Source: Pestalotiopsis fici W106-1 (Eukaryota > Ascomycota > Sordariomycetes > Amphisphaeriales > Sporocadaceae). Taken from it: DNA of 64,000 bases. The position numbers and the translations under genes were made by a program. Each line of letters opens with the position of its first letter. Within the stretch, counting starts at the first letter, position 1. The stretch spans positions 5,762,518 to 5,826,517 of the forward strand of contig NW_006917091.1 in assembly GCF_000516985.1 (NCBI RefSeq). Direction: 5' to 3'. This document shows positions 47,041 to 59,271 of this stretch, one piece after another. The notes beneath the pieces are model-generated. The model saw only the letters and a program-made list of their open reading frames with translations. It was not told the DNA's origin and searched no databases.

Positions 47041-49114
47041 TACTACCCTATTTAAGTCGTAGGACGATTGGCTGTACATGGTACTACTGCGTTGTGCGCC
47101 ATTTGCCAAGAAATATTCAGCGAGATCAACATCTCCGCGTTCTTCCGCGTAGCAGAGCGCTGTTTTGCCGTTACGGTCAGCGAGGTTCACATCTGCGCCA
47201 TTGCGTAAAAGATCCTGAGCAAGCTGATAGGATCCGTGAGAGGCGGCCAAAGAAAGCAAAGGGAATCCATTGAGTTTGTGCATATCGTTGGGTGAGAAGC
47301 CATATGATTTGCTGTGGATCTTCATGGCCTCCAGCCTCGAATCTTCCGTGTCTTGGATATCTCTGCGTGGCGATGATAATGGAGAAATAGCCATTGCGAT
47401 GTCCCAAAGTCTTTTTAGCCGCGCTAGAGAGATATCTCTCGGGTCTATCAAGTGATTGAGATCCAGTACTGTGCGAAGCAGGTTTTGATGGTAATCCCCG
47501 CGGTCAACTTTGCCATGGCGTTGCCAGTCCCATACGAAAGGAAGCAAGTCAAATTTCGTCTCAAAGTCTGCGACATTCTGCCAGTCTGTTCTTGACATAC
47601 CCTGCTTCTCCCAAGACGGCGCAACGATTAGTAATTCAAAGTAGTCTCTCTGAGCGCGCACCACAGCAGGACGCATATTCCCTTCAAACAGACAGATGAA
47701 ATCTCCAGTTTGAATGGAGTTAGCTGAGTTTGGAACGTGCCAGGTTTGATTATCATACACGTTGCTCATATTTGTGCGTCTTTGAATTATGGTTTCCTGA
47801 AAGCCGCCTCGTTGAGCGAAGTTTTCCACGGCGATAACCTTGCCGATGATCTTTGCGGCATGTCGAATGCCCGCACAACGTCCATCAGCTGGGACATGGA
47901 ATCTTGATGCTTCTGGGAATAAGACTCGCAGGAAGGAGTAAAAAACCTGATCCCAACCCTTGGAGTAGTCGACCAAAACCCCAATGTCCTCGAAACTTTC
48001 AGAGCACAAACCCTGCAATGCATAAAGCATATCGTGGGGCATGGTGGAATAGCGAGTATGGTACATGTCTACCAATTCTCCGAGTGGCATCAAGTTGGCG
48101 CGATTCGGTTCCAGTGTGGACGTAGTCATGAGGTTCACTACAGGCATAATCCAGCCGAATATGTCGAGGCGCTTCTTGAGCAGGTCGCTCAGTGCAAGCA
48201 CTCCTAAACAGAAGGCATACCCGTTGACCTCAGCCGAACCACACACCATTAAGGTGTAACGGGACGAGCTTACCTCTTGAAGGACCTGTCGCGCAAAAGG
48301 TTTAGTTACGGAAGATTGAGTCAGAAATGGTTTGGATCACTCGTACCCATATGCGACGAAACCATGGTCTTGTGAGAACAGCAAATATGGCAGCTTGGGT
48401 TGCATTGTCCATGTGCCAATGATTCAGATCGTCTTCAGAAGCAGCAGGATGCTGTGGCAGATCTGGTAACCCAGATTCTACTGATTGCTGTGAGTCAGTG
48501 TCGGCATGAAACACTTCATCATCAGAGCTTGAGTAGATCGAAACGCTCGGTGATGAATCATGCTCATCAAAGAGGCGACCCTCGAGGCGATTCTCCATTC
48601 TTGGTTCATCCGAAGATGAATTGCCCTGCGCCGATGGCGAGGGTGGATGGCGGGATCGCGTACTATTCGATCGATTTCCATTTGCATTGATGATGACGTC
48701 TAATGCACGAGTGCTATCATCAGCCTCTACCCCGAGCCACACAATCACGCGACCTGCTTGATGGTAAATTTGCGACATTAATGGAATCTGCTGTGACTTC
48801 TCCCCCGTGTCCGCCTGATTGATGCATATCGCATCAATCCAGAGGACTCTATCAAGCACGCGATGTCTCAGACGAAGTAGAGCCTGGTACAAGTTCGTTC
48901 CAATATGAACAAGGTGCCCAGAGACGAGAATAGAGCGAGGCTTGTCCTCGCTACCCCAGACATAGGACAGTGCTTCGTATAGTTGCATTTGTCCACTGCT
49001 TTCTGGCATAGGAAGCAAGAGTAGCTCGCATTCCATCGGTGCCTCGGTATCGCCTGGTAGCACACGAAGTAGTCGTATAGTCCGGGGTGGAAGTGGTTCG
49101 TACAATTCCGCCAT
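46960..49114 (-). CDS. HET-domain protein with C-terminal ankyrin repeats (685 aa)
   Basis: Exons 49114-48347 and 48285-46960, with a 61-base intron (GTACGA donor, CGACAG acceptor) joining RRIW to VLQEV. HET landmarks are YEALSYVWG (about residues 46-54), LWIDAICINQAD (about 91-102) and A.RVIVWLG (about 121-128). A Ser/Asp-rich spacer (about 145-215) precedes WFRRIWVLQE. The second exon continues with DMLYALQGL, then one or two ankyrin repeats (GFPLLSLAASHG...LLRNGADVNLADRNGKTALCYAEERG). HET proteins act in heterokaryon incompatibility, triggering cell death on non-self recognition. The frame ends early, and further ankyrin sequence lies downstream in other frames, so the C-terminus is probably truncated. 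Confidence 0.85.
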
Positions 49115-49753
49115 TACTGCGATGATTGATGAAGTGGTTCAAGATTATGTCTCAACCCACAGCCTCGCGGCGTAGATACGGGGGGAGTGCGTGGGTCAAG
49201 AGAGGAAGGGCAAGAGGAGTCTTGATTGGTTTGAACACGGTACATGGTGCGTAGAAACTGCCATTAGGCAGCCGATCTAGATCTCACAAATTGATTCTCA
49301 TCGATTTATTACACTTGCATAAGCAACGCTTGCAATTGACTAGCAATTGTTATACTCATCGACCAAGTGGCTTGACGTATTGGTGTCCTTTACAGAGTTA
49401 GGTCTGTGTCTAGTACACAGTGGTACCTTCGAAGTAGCTGGAACCCTCCTGTAAGCTGCCGGGTTTTAGGAGCTTGAAAGCTAGCACGCTTACCTGTCTG
49501 GCCAGCAGTTGCGAAATAGGCAGCATTTGTTCTGTAGGTAACGTACTTGGTTGCACTTTACAACTGACAAAAACAATCATTAAAAACGTGTGAGGATTTT
49601 TTTTTTTCATCTTTCTTCTTTGTTTTCCGTTACATTATACCCCCTTACCAAGTTGTCCATCCTTTGGCAGTCGCCTCACTGTATGCATCTTCGCCCATTA
49701 ACTCCCTAGGTGCCGCGTCCCACAAATGATAAGACATCAATCCGCTTCTACTA
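49115..49753. other. Intergenic region
   Basis: 639 bases upstream of the HET gene and downstream of the secreted-protein gene. There is a T9 run near 49598. No gene is visible. Confidence 0.45.
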
Positions 49754-50463
49754 CTATCGTATCCCGGACTCTTTGGATTGAATGCCTCTACTGTGACATG
49801 TTTCCTTGGGAGAACATCTGGCTCCCTGAGGATCCTCCGGATCCTTGCTGTCTGCCTCGTATCCTGCCTTGCTTAGTGGATCGAATTCGACGCGTACTAT
49901 GAGCTGATCGTCGCCCGGCCAGGCGGCTTTATCAAACATGTAAATGAGACTGTGGTAGCCATGCTGGACTGGATCCTGGACATATGACGATACAGGTCCG
50001 GGAAGTCTGCCGGTGGGGCCCCCGTTTGTGGACACGAGCTCAATCTGGTCGTTGAAGCTGCCGCAGTGTTTCTTTTCAGCCCGGTAGTGCTCAATGAATC
50101 ATCTTCGGTACCTCCCGGGACGCAGTACAGATCCAGACGATATTCAACGCCGCTACAGCCGTATATCGGGTCGTCGGTCACTGTCGCATATACTTGCTCA
50201 GCATTCACAAGATCCGAGGTGATGCTAGTGTGAGTGAAGTAGATGGCGTAGCAATAAAGGCGCGGAAGAGGATTTGTTGCCCGCCCACGCCAGACCGCCG
50301 GATTGCCGGTGTGGTCCTGGAACGGGAGAACGTGCTTCTTTGTTTTATAAGCAGCCTGTCCATCTGGGCCAAAACCAGATGCCATTGTGAAGGGACTCGT
50401 GAGATTCAAACAAAGGAATGCACACGTCCAAGCCAAGATCTGGCGATTGAAAAACATTGCCAA
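49754..50463 (-). pseudogene. Secreted protein gene with a single-base frameshift
   Basis: The frame from 50463 starts MAMFFNRQ with a good signal peptide (hydrophobic LAWTCAFLCLNLTSPFTM) and runs to the YCVPGGTEDD region. Past about 50097 the protein-like reading moves to another frame (IEHYRAEKKHCGSFND..., then SYVQDPVQHGYHSL..), which stays open to 49754. Loss of one T in a GATTC context would explain the shift. No convincing intron bridges the two frames. The two parts together would give about 236 residues with several cysteines. I recognise no family. It could be an assembly error or a recent lesion. Confidence 0.5.
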
Positions 50464-50809
50464 GGTCTGGGGTTTAGTGTTCAGAGTTTAGTGGATAGTG
50501 CTATTTAGGTACAACGAGTACAGAAACCGTAGCATGCGATCGATTTTTACTTGTGAGGTCTCTGTTTTTAAGCTAGAGATTTAACGGTCGCGGGTCCTGA
50601 TTCAACACCGGGTAGAGGCATGATGGTGCTATTCTTGAAATTTCAATGACCTGTTTCGTTATGTAGGTCCAACTTGTCGAATAACTCAGTGTTGCACTCG
50701 GCATCTCGAGTAAAACCAGCAACGCTGAGGCCAAAGCGTCTCGTAGACCAACGATAAAAGGAACACACAATTCCCTTCCACATTTCTGTTAATGCAAGCT
50801 GAACGATCC
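50464..50809. other. Intergenic region
   Basis: 346 bases with no gene visible. It contains the regulator's 3' flank and the secreted-protein promoter. Confidence 0.45.
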
Positions 50810-53216
50810 CTATATCAAATCCTGAAATCTTCGAGAAACCTCGGCCGGGAACCCGGGAGTCATTCCCAATTGTGATGCATCATTCGAATCAAGAACCTCC
50901 CCGATCGGGCCGAGTTTGTTTTGCCCAAAAGCATCAAAAAGGCCCATCAAATCGTCGCTCATTTGATACACATCTGGGATTGACCCTCGTGATGAGGCCG
51001 CATTGCCAGGCAACATATCACTAAGCATAAAGTCGACAGCGGTAGGATCAACATTCCAGCCCAGATCTTGAGCCATGTTACAATCATCTCCAGATCTGTC
51101 TGTTTCGCGGGTCGCGTCTTTGCTCAATGGATCGGTGCTGTGTGTGTTTTGAAGCTCTAGTCCCAGAGCCTTGACTGCCGGAACTAGGCCTCGAATGCTC
51201 CTCCACAGCCGCTTACTCGCGAGACTTGATCGCGAAAAACCTCTGATCAGGGAGATGGATGCTGAAAAGCTCTCGCGACAAGGTGCGGAGAATATCTCCG
51301 GGGCGTTGCAAACGGCCAGGAATATGATGGCTAGAGCGCTCAATAGGAAATAGTTGAAAGCCGACTGTTGTCTGATATAGATGTCGCTAGTGTTGGCAAG
51401 ATCAACTAGAATCTGTATCGAGTCTTTGGCAATATCCACCACTAGCCTAGCATTTGTGATATCAGCGTGAATAAGACTGGATGAGAGGACATGATGACGA
51501 TGGATGAGTGTCCGCATGTGGTTGCCTCGCAGGTACAAGAGCGTCTGGAGTCGACGAATCGTGCGCGGCAATGATCTTTGCGGTAAACTCAATCGAGGGT
51601 GCAACAATTGGAGATCTGGTGGGATACTGCTCGACCATTTGTGTGCCAGGAAGTCGAGGTACTCGACCTTTTCTGACGAGACAGCCGTGGCAGAAGGTCC
51701 GAATGTTGGCAGCGATTCCCATACCTTGGAAGCAAGTCGGCTATAACCAATCAAGCAACGTAAATATTGGAAAGATTCACTCTTCGGATGGTTAGCTGAC
51801 CCCACCAAATAGATGGATCGCGTAACTGACTGGTTCGGGTAATTCAGGATCGATGTCCTTTTCATTGAGTGAGAAGGGAAGACCTGTACCAAAACTCCAT
51901 CGCCGGTCCAGTGCATAGACGCACCAAAATGCCTTTAGTGCCATCTCCCTTTGATTTGGGTCTTTGTAGTTTTCGTTGATGCTTCGTTTGAGGTGAAGTC
52001 CCATTTCAAGGGCCATGCGGGCTGCGATGCCAATTGTTCGCCAGGCTAGGAGCTCCTCGTCGCTGTGAAAGTAGTATATACTCTGCATTACCAAAGCTTA
52101 GCAGGGCTCATTGAATATCTGGCTCAGAGTACTAAATGGCTTACCAGAATAGCCAGTGACTGAAGGTCTCGCATGTCCACGCTTGGTGACTCAGTGATGC
52201 GGGCGACAGTCTGTCCGCTTGACTCAATAAGCCGTCGGCTCACATCGTTTCGTCCATGCGCCTCTATCACGATGGCCACGGCAAGGATTGTCTTGAGTAC
52301 CCTGATGTCACCGAATGTGCCATGATTGGTTCCGTCTCCTATGCCATCTCTACTATCATGGTTGCCGCTCTGCAGTCCCGAAAGAGTCTCTCCAAGACTG
52401 TCTGCGAGTTTTCCACTCTCAACGAAGGGATAGATGGTTTCGACTTCTTCTTGGAAAACGCCTATCAGACGAGCAATTTCAGCCCTGGAAAAATCTAATA
52501 GAGGGTCATCGGTTGACCCACGGTCGCCCGCACTGGCGCCGTCGTTGCTTGGCTCCGCCGATTGAGCACGAGGCGATGGCATGGCTGACGGGATAACACT
52601 CGATTGCAGCGCATCATTGCTCGATAGACCCTTTTCGACCAAAGACGTCTTGGCGACATCAAGGCTGTACTGAGACCGCGTATGGCCAACGAAGAGTGGC
52701 TGGTGCGGTTCACTGCTGTCCTGTTTCTTTGATGTGTATGTTCGGTCATTTCTAGGGCTGCTAGTGTCGGCGGTAGCGACAGTCTGCATCTTATTCTGAA
52801 GGTCCTTAACGCAGTCTGTAAGACGTTTGACTTGTTCTTTCAGCCTAATAAGTTCATCATCCGCATTGGTATTCCCGTGCCTCTTTTCCGCTCTGGATTG
52901 CTGCTGTGCACGGCTCGCACTTGTGCGTGTTGTACTGCTCTGACGGTCTCCGCCCCCGCCAGCTTGAGAGTATGTGCAGTCGGTCTCTGCGCCAAGGCAG
53001 CTTTGGCAGTCGTTTGATGATGGACTCCGATAGCATTTGGTCTTTCGATCCCTGCACCGGTCGCTGTATAATAATTCTAAGTAACGGGATGTACTTTTTG
53101 GGGCAAAATGGTTTGGGCACTCACCATGCTACCAGCGCATACTTGCCGCGTTTGGCCCGCTCATGGTTATGGTCGGGCGCAATTACTCGCTTGGATCCCT
53201 GAGCGTGTGGACTCAT
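50810..53216 (-). CDS. Zn2Cys6 transcription factor beside the homogentisate genes (744 aa, four exons)
   Basis: Exons 53216-53125, 53063-52145, 52082-51831 and 51781-50810; phases close to 745 codons. Cys1 is split by intron 1 (GTGAGT donor, TATACAG acceptor). The complete cluster is C-x2-C-x6-C-x8-C-x2-C-x6-C, followed by an ELIRLKEQVKRL coiled-coil dimerisation helix. The Fungal_trans domain includes LAWRTIGIAARMALEMGLHLKR and KAFWCVYALDRRWSFGTGLPF. Intron 3 has a less usual GTCAGT donor with a CTAAC branch. Its position next to fumarylacetoacetase matches HmgR-type regulators of tyrosine catabolism in aspergilli. I infer that it controls the neighbouring aromatic-catabolism genes, but sequence alone does not show this. 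Confidence 0.87.
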
Positions 53217-53728
53217 ATTTTGCTGCACATGAGAAGAAGAACATGACAATCGCCCGTCTTCGGGACAAAAAACGAAGCCGGGGGCGGGAAAAGTGTGCAG
53301 GATTATTATTGTCAGGAGGAGGTGATTCAAATTTAGACTTAAATCCTGGCATCGCCCATTTGGTTCCGGGAGGTTCGCGGTAGTAATCGTGGAGGGTGGG
53401 AATCTGGAGTAGCCCCCCAGGATTCTTCTCCACGCTTTCAATGACTCTTGTGGGGAGACACAGTGCGGGCAAATGCCCCGTGCTACAGGTACCGACCTAA
53501 GCTTCCTTAGGTCTCCCCGCTAGGCCTTGGATACTACAATGTAGGTACGCTATACCCTTGGTCTGGATTGAACTGACGGGCTCTATTCCGCCCGTGCTGG
53601 CAACATTCGCCCTTGCTATTTCTTCAAAGAATGTACACTACGATAATACCGAGACAATTATCATTTCAAGTTCTTGTCTTTGACTTCCATGTCTATATTG
53701 AGCATGTACACTCTTCCTGCCATCATGT
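53217..53728. other. Intergenic region
   Basis: 512 bases between the regulator's start and the fumarylacetoacetase stop. It presumably holds the regulator promoter. A pair of near-complementary AGCTTCCTTAGG-type stretches lies near 53500. No gene is visible. Confidence 0.45.
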
Positions 53729-55094
53729 TCAAGTGGACCAGAAATCCTCGTCCAGTGCTGGCAGAATCTGACCGGAACATTCCCCAAAACCCACCAAGCC
53801 CCCATCCACTTGACCAGCCGCGCCAGTAATGATAATGGTATCGCCATCCTGCACAAACATTCGCTCCTCTCCGCTATTCAATTTCACTGGGTGTTTTCCA
53901 GCTTGTGTCTGTTCCAAAATACTGCCGTACGTGCCCGACTCGGTACCTGAGATTGTTCCAGAACCCAGCAAGTCGCCAGTCCGCAGATTGCATCCAGTCA
54001 CTGTGTGGTGCGCGATCATTTGCTCCCACGACCACAAAAGGTTCTTGGAGGATGTACGTGACAGAGTCGTCGCGCCACCTTGGGGTGCTTTAAAGAAGTT
54101 AGTTTGAACCTCTCGTCGTATTACTGGGCTAGGACTTACTCTTGAGAGAAACCTCCAAGTTAATGTCCAGGGCAGCGTCTGATTGATCTTGCTTCAGATA
54201 GCTTCGCAATTCGACCGGGTTATCCAAACCCTTTGTTCGGAATGGCTCGAGTGCATCCGCCAACACGACCCATGGACTAATCGTGGTGCCAAAATTCTTG
54301 GCATTAAAGGGTCCTAGTGGGACATACTCCCAAGTTTGCACATCTCTTGCACTCCAGTCGTTCATCAGCACATAGCCAAAGATGAAATCAGCCGCTTCCC
54401 GCGTTTTCACGGGCTTTCCAAGCTCATTCGGTCGCGAAATGAAGAGCCCGAGCTCCAGCTCGATGTCCAACCGCCGTATAGGCCTAAAAGTCGGCACTTT
54501 GGGCTCGGCCGCCGGATCAAGAATCACTTGGCCCCATGGACGATGAAGAGGTGTACCAGAGGCAACCACAGAGCTAGCACGTCCATGGTAAGCTACCGGC
54601 AGGTGGTTATAGTTCGGATTCAGGGCGTTCTGTGGTCCGCGGAATAGGGTGCCGACATTGAATGCATGGTTCCGTCCCGCGAAAAAGTCCGTGTAGTCAC
54701 CGATTGACAGAGGGAGGTGAGTCTGAACATCCGTGAGAGAGACGAGGGCTTTTCCCTTGAGTTCATCATTCTTTTCAAGGACCTCCGGGTGGGGACCATC
54801 AGCTGCAAAGACGGATTGAAGGTACTGCCGCACGTCACGATGTGTTGCTCGACCCAAAGCCGCAAACTTGTTCAAAGTCGAAGAATTGAAAACTTGTAAA
54901 TGAGATGCGAGTTGAGGTAGTTTAGAGAACCCTCCTCCGTTGGAAAATGCCAGCAGATCCAATGCATGGTCTCCAATGGCGACGGCGGGTCGTGGCGTTG
55001 AGTTGCTGTTTGTTGAAATGATGCCGAATGGAATATTGGCCAAGCTAAAGTGCGAGCGTGGTGGGATAGAAACCCACGACTTCAGAGCAGACAT
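53729..55094 (-). CDS. fahA: Fumarylacetoacetase (437 aa, two exons)
   Basis: Catalyses the last step of tyrosine/phenylalanine breakdown, splitting fumarylacetoacetate into fumarate and acetoacetate in the cytosol. Exons 55094-54140 and 54087-53729 (GTAAGT donor, TTTAAAG acceptor). I start at MSALKSWVSIP, the usual N-terminus; an ATG at 55127 adds 11 unlikely residues. Conserved blocks are FSLANIPFGIIS, DYTDFFAGRNHAFNVG (metal Asp and catalytic His region, about residues 130-145), PVAYHGRASSVV, LDIELELG (metal Glu pair), GYVLMNDWSARDVQ.WEY and LLGSGTISG. The length is normal. It is transcribed divergently from homogentisate dioxygenase with a 481-base shared promoter, which suggests co-regulation. 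Confidence 0.95.
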
Positions 55095-55575
55095 GTTGAT
55101 GATTCGAAAAGACATGCAATGAACCACAGCTTGGACTTTTTTGTTGTCTACACAACGCTTGATGGTCTTTGGGCATAAATACTAGCAAAACGCCTTTGGT
55201 TGTCTATGTTTCCAAGTACGTAACTCTGGTGAATGGCCTGGACAGTTTACAGGCGGCCATATGCTTTGCCTAATGCGGAAAGGCCCGACAGTACCGACAG
55301 TCCCGAAAATTCCGATGAGCGAAACTGTTCCGAAAACTTGGCGGGGCAGACACAGTATACTCGGCGCCGCGCGGAACGGCACGCAGTAATTGGTGGATCG
55401 CAACCCATGTTCGACATGGGCTTTGGTAACAATCTTGCACTGCCGTCGCCAGAGCTTTTGGTTATGCAAATGTATTCAAGTGTGTAGTATAAAAGGATAC
55501 GCATGCTATATTAGTCAATATGGTCACGTCAATTGATACTTGAGGCACTTCGCTACTGAGCACCAATCCTCCACG
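55095..55575. promoter_or_regulatory. Divergent promoter of fumarylacetoacetase and homogentisate dioxygenase
   Basis: 481 bases. Between 55285 and 55337 the CCGA core occurs five times: CCGACAGT at 55285 and 55294, CCGAAAA at 55303 and 55330, and CCGATG at 55312. CCG/CGG are half-sites for Zn2Cys6 proteins. A TATA-like TATAAAAGG at 55488-55496 serves the dioxygenase. An inverted CCAAT (ATTGG) lies near 55389-55393. Confidence 0.55.
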
Positions 55576-56976
55576 ATGCCTGTAACAAATTTCAGAACGA
55601 ATGAGAGATACGAATATCTCAATGGTTTTGGATCCTATCACGAGTGAGATCACTCTCCCTGACCATGCAATTAAACCGAGCTAATATTTCTCAGGTCCGA
55701 GGCCATCTCGGGCGCCTTACCAATAGGCGCAAACTCACCTCAAAAGGCTCCCTTTGGCCTATACGCTGAGAAGCTCTCAGGGACTGCCTTCACTGCACCG
55801 CGTCACGAGAACCTACAGACTTGGCTGTACCGTATACTCCCATCAGCAGCTCATTCTGCCTATGAGCCGTACCAAGGCAGTAGCAGCACTGGTGCTCTCA
55901 GTCCCGATGATGCGGACACGAAGCTGCATCAGATTCCCAATCAGCTTCGATGGGATCCTTTTGACTTTAGCGAGGACACGGACTGGGTTCAAGGCTTGAA
56001 GCTGGTTGGCGGTGCCGGTGCGCCGCAAACCAAGACTGGGTTGGGTATCTTCATTTTCGCAGCCGGAAAGGACATGGCTCCGCGAACCGCGGTCTATTCG
56101 TCCGATGGTGATTATCTCATCGTTTTACAGCATGGTGTCTTGGATATTCAGACGGAGCTAGGCAAGATTCTCGTGCGACCAAATGAAATTGCTGTTATCC
56201 CGCGCGGGATCAGATACCGCGTCACGCTGCCCGAGGGTCCAGTTCGAGGGTATATTCTCGAGCTTTATCAGGGCCATTTTACCCTGCCAGAACTCGGCCC
56301 CATCGGATCCAACTGTCTCGCCAACGCGCGGGACTTTCAAGCACCCGTCGCTGCGTTTGACGAGGATCACGACTCTGATTGGACAATCATCAACAAATTT
56401 GACGGCAAGCTGTTCTCTGCAAGACAAAAACACACTCCCTTTGACGTGGTAGCCTGGCACGGCCGCTATTATCCTTACAAGTACGATCTTGGTCGCTACT
56501 CTGTAATCGGCAGTACCTCGTTTGATCATCCCGATCCCTCAATCTACACGGTCCTGACCGCGCCTTCCGATCACGTCGGAACCGCCGTGGCGGATTTTGT
56601 CATTTTTCCGCCTCGCTGGCTGGTGCAAGAGGACACGTTCCGGCCACCGTGGTATCACCGGAACACCATGTCCGAGTTCATGGGACTCATTTGCGGCGAC
56701 TATGACGCCAAGGCCGGGGGCGGATTCCAACCGGCGGGAGCGAGTCTGCATAACATCATGTCTGCTCACGGACCAGATGCGAGCACCTTTGAAAAAGCCA
56801 GTAATGCGGAGCTGAAGCCTCAGAAGATTGGTGAAGGAAGCATGGCTTTTATGTTTGAGAGTAGCTTAATGATCGGTGTGACGGAATGGGGACTCAAGAC
56901 TTGCAAAAAGGTGCAGGACGGTTATAATGAGCACAGCTGGACCGACTTGAAGGTGCATTTCAAACGACCTTCTTGA
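55576..56976 (+). CDS. hmgA: Homogentisate 1,2-dioxygenase (449 aa, two exons)
   Basis: Opens the ring of homogentisate to maleylacetoacetate using Fe(II) and O2. Exons 55576-55643 and 55695-56976, with a 51-base intron (GTGAGA donor, TTTCTCAG acceptor) inside the HES codons. Conserved blocks are the [11 protein letters not shown]-terminus, the cupin region from [10 protein letters not shown] to [12 protein letters not shown], and the iron site [15 protein letters not shown] (His, then Glu six residues later). The third iron ligand lies in the AHGPD stretch near residues 385-389. Length and motifs are complete, so the enzyme should be active. It pairs with fumarylacetoacetase; maleylacetoacetate isomerase is not in the window. 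Confidence 0.96.
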
Positions 56977-57447
56977 TGGATTGCAGCAAGCCGAGGTCCA
57001 AACCATAGATGAATGCAGCACAACCTTGCGCTTTGTATCCGAAATTCTGTTAATAAGAGATCTTAATTAAATTGACTGGGCTTCCTTGCGTCATGTAACA
57101 CTGCAATCAAGGGGATAATATTATCGGTGACTATGTTATGATAGTCAATTGGGCATGCTTTTAATGTTTAAAATAGAAATTCCTTCTCAGCGGACTATAT
57201 ACATCAATTACTTATGTGAAAACTGGTGTGCATTTTTATTGTATGTTTCCGATGCTAAATTATGTAAGCAGAGGTCTACGCGAGATGTTGTGTTATTTCT
57301 GTTTCCTTATTGTGGGGCACAAAGAGTATCTTTTATCGTGAGGAAATGTTTAGTTGTCTTGACTGAAGTATTGTTTCAATTCTTATGTTCATGTGCTACC
57401 GAAATAAATAAGTTTGGAATGACTGATGTACACCGACTTCTGCTCAA
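56977..57447. other. AT-rich intergenic region between convergent genes
   Basis: 471 bases of 3' flanks. A plus-strand frame at 57149-57451 is AT-biased and not protein-like. Confidence 0.5.
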
Positions 57448-59271
57448 TTAATATACATCAGTAGGAATTGAAACCGATGTAACAGTAGCCACATTGACAT
57501 GAGGCACTTCATACTTGTTCTTTCCACGAACCAAGTAGTATATAAACCCAAAGACCAGCCACCCAACCATGACAACTGACGAATAATTCATATTCTCCGG
57601 CGTAACTGGCATTGTTCCAGGAAATGTGCTAAATACCATCACCAATGTCATCCACATGACACTCACGATATTGAAAGTAATCCCAAGAGGCCGCCCTAGC
57701 CGGAATGGGCCCCAATGACCGGCAACATGCTTTTGCCTCCCATATAGAAGCATGTATATAATAGGCAGCGTGTATGAGAGGTAAAGGCCTATGATTGCCA
57801 TTGATAAAATAGCATTAAAGGCCGCAGTGCTGCCAAGGTAGATGAAACCAAGTAGTACCTGTATGACAGTAACTAATATGATGCAATTTGATGGTACTTG
57901 GTGCTTTTTGGATACTTTGCAAAAGACCTTGTCAAAAGGCAAAGCCTTGTCGCGGGCAAATGCCCAGGCAGTTCTCGAAGCTGATGTGACGCACGCCACG
58001 TTTGCAGTAGCGGCAATGATGATCAGCAGCAGCGACATGACTGTGGCCCCGGCACGAGACTTTGTGGCGTCTAGATAAATCTGCATGAACGGAAAGCCTG
58101 TCGGCGTTGCCAAGATGTCTTCCAGGGAGCCAATGGAGAACAAGAGCACAATACAGTATGCCACGCCGATGAGCCCATTGACCACAACGCTGCCAACCAT
58201 GGCTATGGGGACGTTGCGAGCAGCATGCGGTATCTCTTCCGACAGGTGACAAGCAGCGTCGTATCTGGTGGGTAAGTAAGCATCTCTTCCCCAGAAGCAA
58301 GCTGTCGAATACTCACCCTAGCAAAGGGTACACTGAACTGATAAGTCCGACCAACCAAGACACCCCGTCGGATGTCCACCCACTGTTGTTCGAGAACTCA
58401 GTAAAAACAAAGGTTGCTGAATTCTTCTGCGCCATCACGAGAAGCACGACCACAATTGCGAAAAACCCCGCGGCATGAATCACCCCTGATTTCAAGATCA
58501 GTCATAAGCTCTCCATTGTGTCATGAAAACTTCTGACCTACCAGCCACAATGTTGATATGAGGCAATAATCGAGGTCCCCATATGTTAAAGCTAAGAGAA
58601 CAAGCGAGCACCGCCCAATAAAATAGCATGCCTTGCCATCTTGTAGGTATATAACTTTCGTCATTCAAGATAATGAGGGACTGTGTCTGTAGGCCTGCAG
58701 CAAAAGCTGCCGAAGCACTAAAGACAATCTGTGCGCCGAGAGATATCCAGCCGGTAAAGTACGATGCGAAACAACGACCGCTTGGTGGGGATAGTGCAGC
58801 CACCCAATAGTATTGTCCTGTTCATCGTAGTAGTTAGTAATTTGTCCGTAAACTTGTTGGTGACTGTCACTTACCTCCAGCAGTGGGATACATGGAAGCT
58901 ATCTCGGCCAGAGAGCAAGTCACAGCAACCGTACATATAAACGAAAGAAGACTGTTTCGCTTCGTCAGAGGCTTCTGGACATGGCGTGTGTCAGTTTGTA
59001 ACTCAACTCACTAGTTGTAGAATAGACATGGTGCACCACCGCTGACTAGAGCGGCAGAGACGACCGTAGACAACGCTTCCCATGTGGCCATCAGACATAG
59101 GCAGAGACAGCCCATGGCTGGAAGAGAAAAGGACCTTTCCAACTCTTGGGCATAACCTGCCGCATTTAGCTCGGCGGCATCTTGGTCGTTTGGGTTTGAG
59201 GCGACCAGACCGATAGGGGCAGCAGCCGGATCCGCCTTCTTGTCGCTAATAGAGTCTTGATCGTTTGTCAT
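57448..59271 (-). CDS. Amino-acid/GABA/choline-type permease (532 aa, five exons)
   Basis: Exons 59271-59012, 58951-58875, 58817-58542, 58485-58317 and 58264-57448; splice sites and phases close to 533 codons. APC superfamily landmarks are an N-terminal hydrophilic tail of about 40 residues, FSLPAMGCLCLCLMATWEAL (helix 1), SLAEIASMYPTAGGQYYW (helix 2, with the GGQYYW signature), FNIWGPRLLPHIN, and SEEIPHAARNVPIAM (helix 6-7 loop). The pattern fits fungal GABA/choline/amine permeases of the plasma membrane. Lying between homogentisate dioxygenase and the CYP504 gene, it may import an aromatic amine or amino acid that feeds the pathway, but the substrate cannot be read from sequence. Confidence 0.87.

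Noticed and set aside
57149..57451. 100-codon plus-strand frame in the AT-rich 3' flank
   Set aside because: AT-biased residues, no motif, and it overlaps the permease 3' end.
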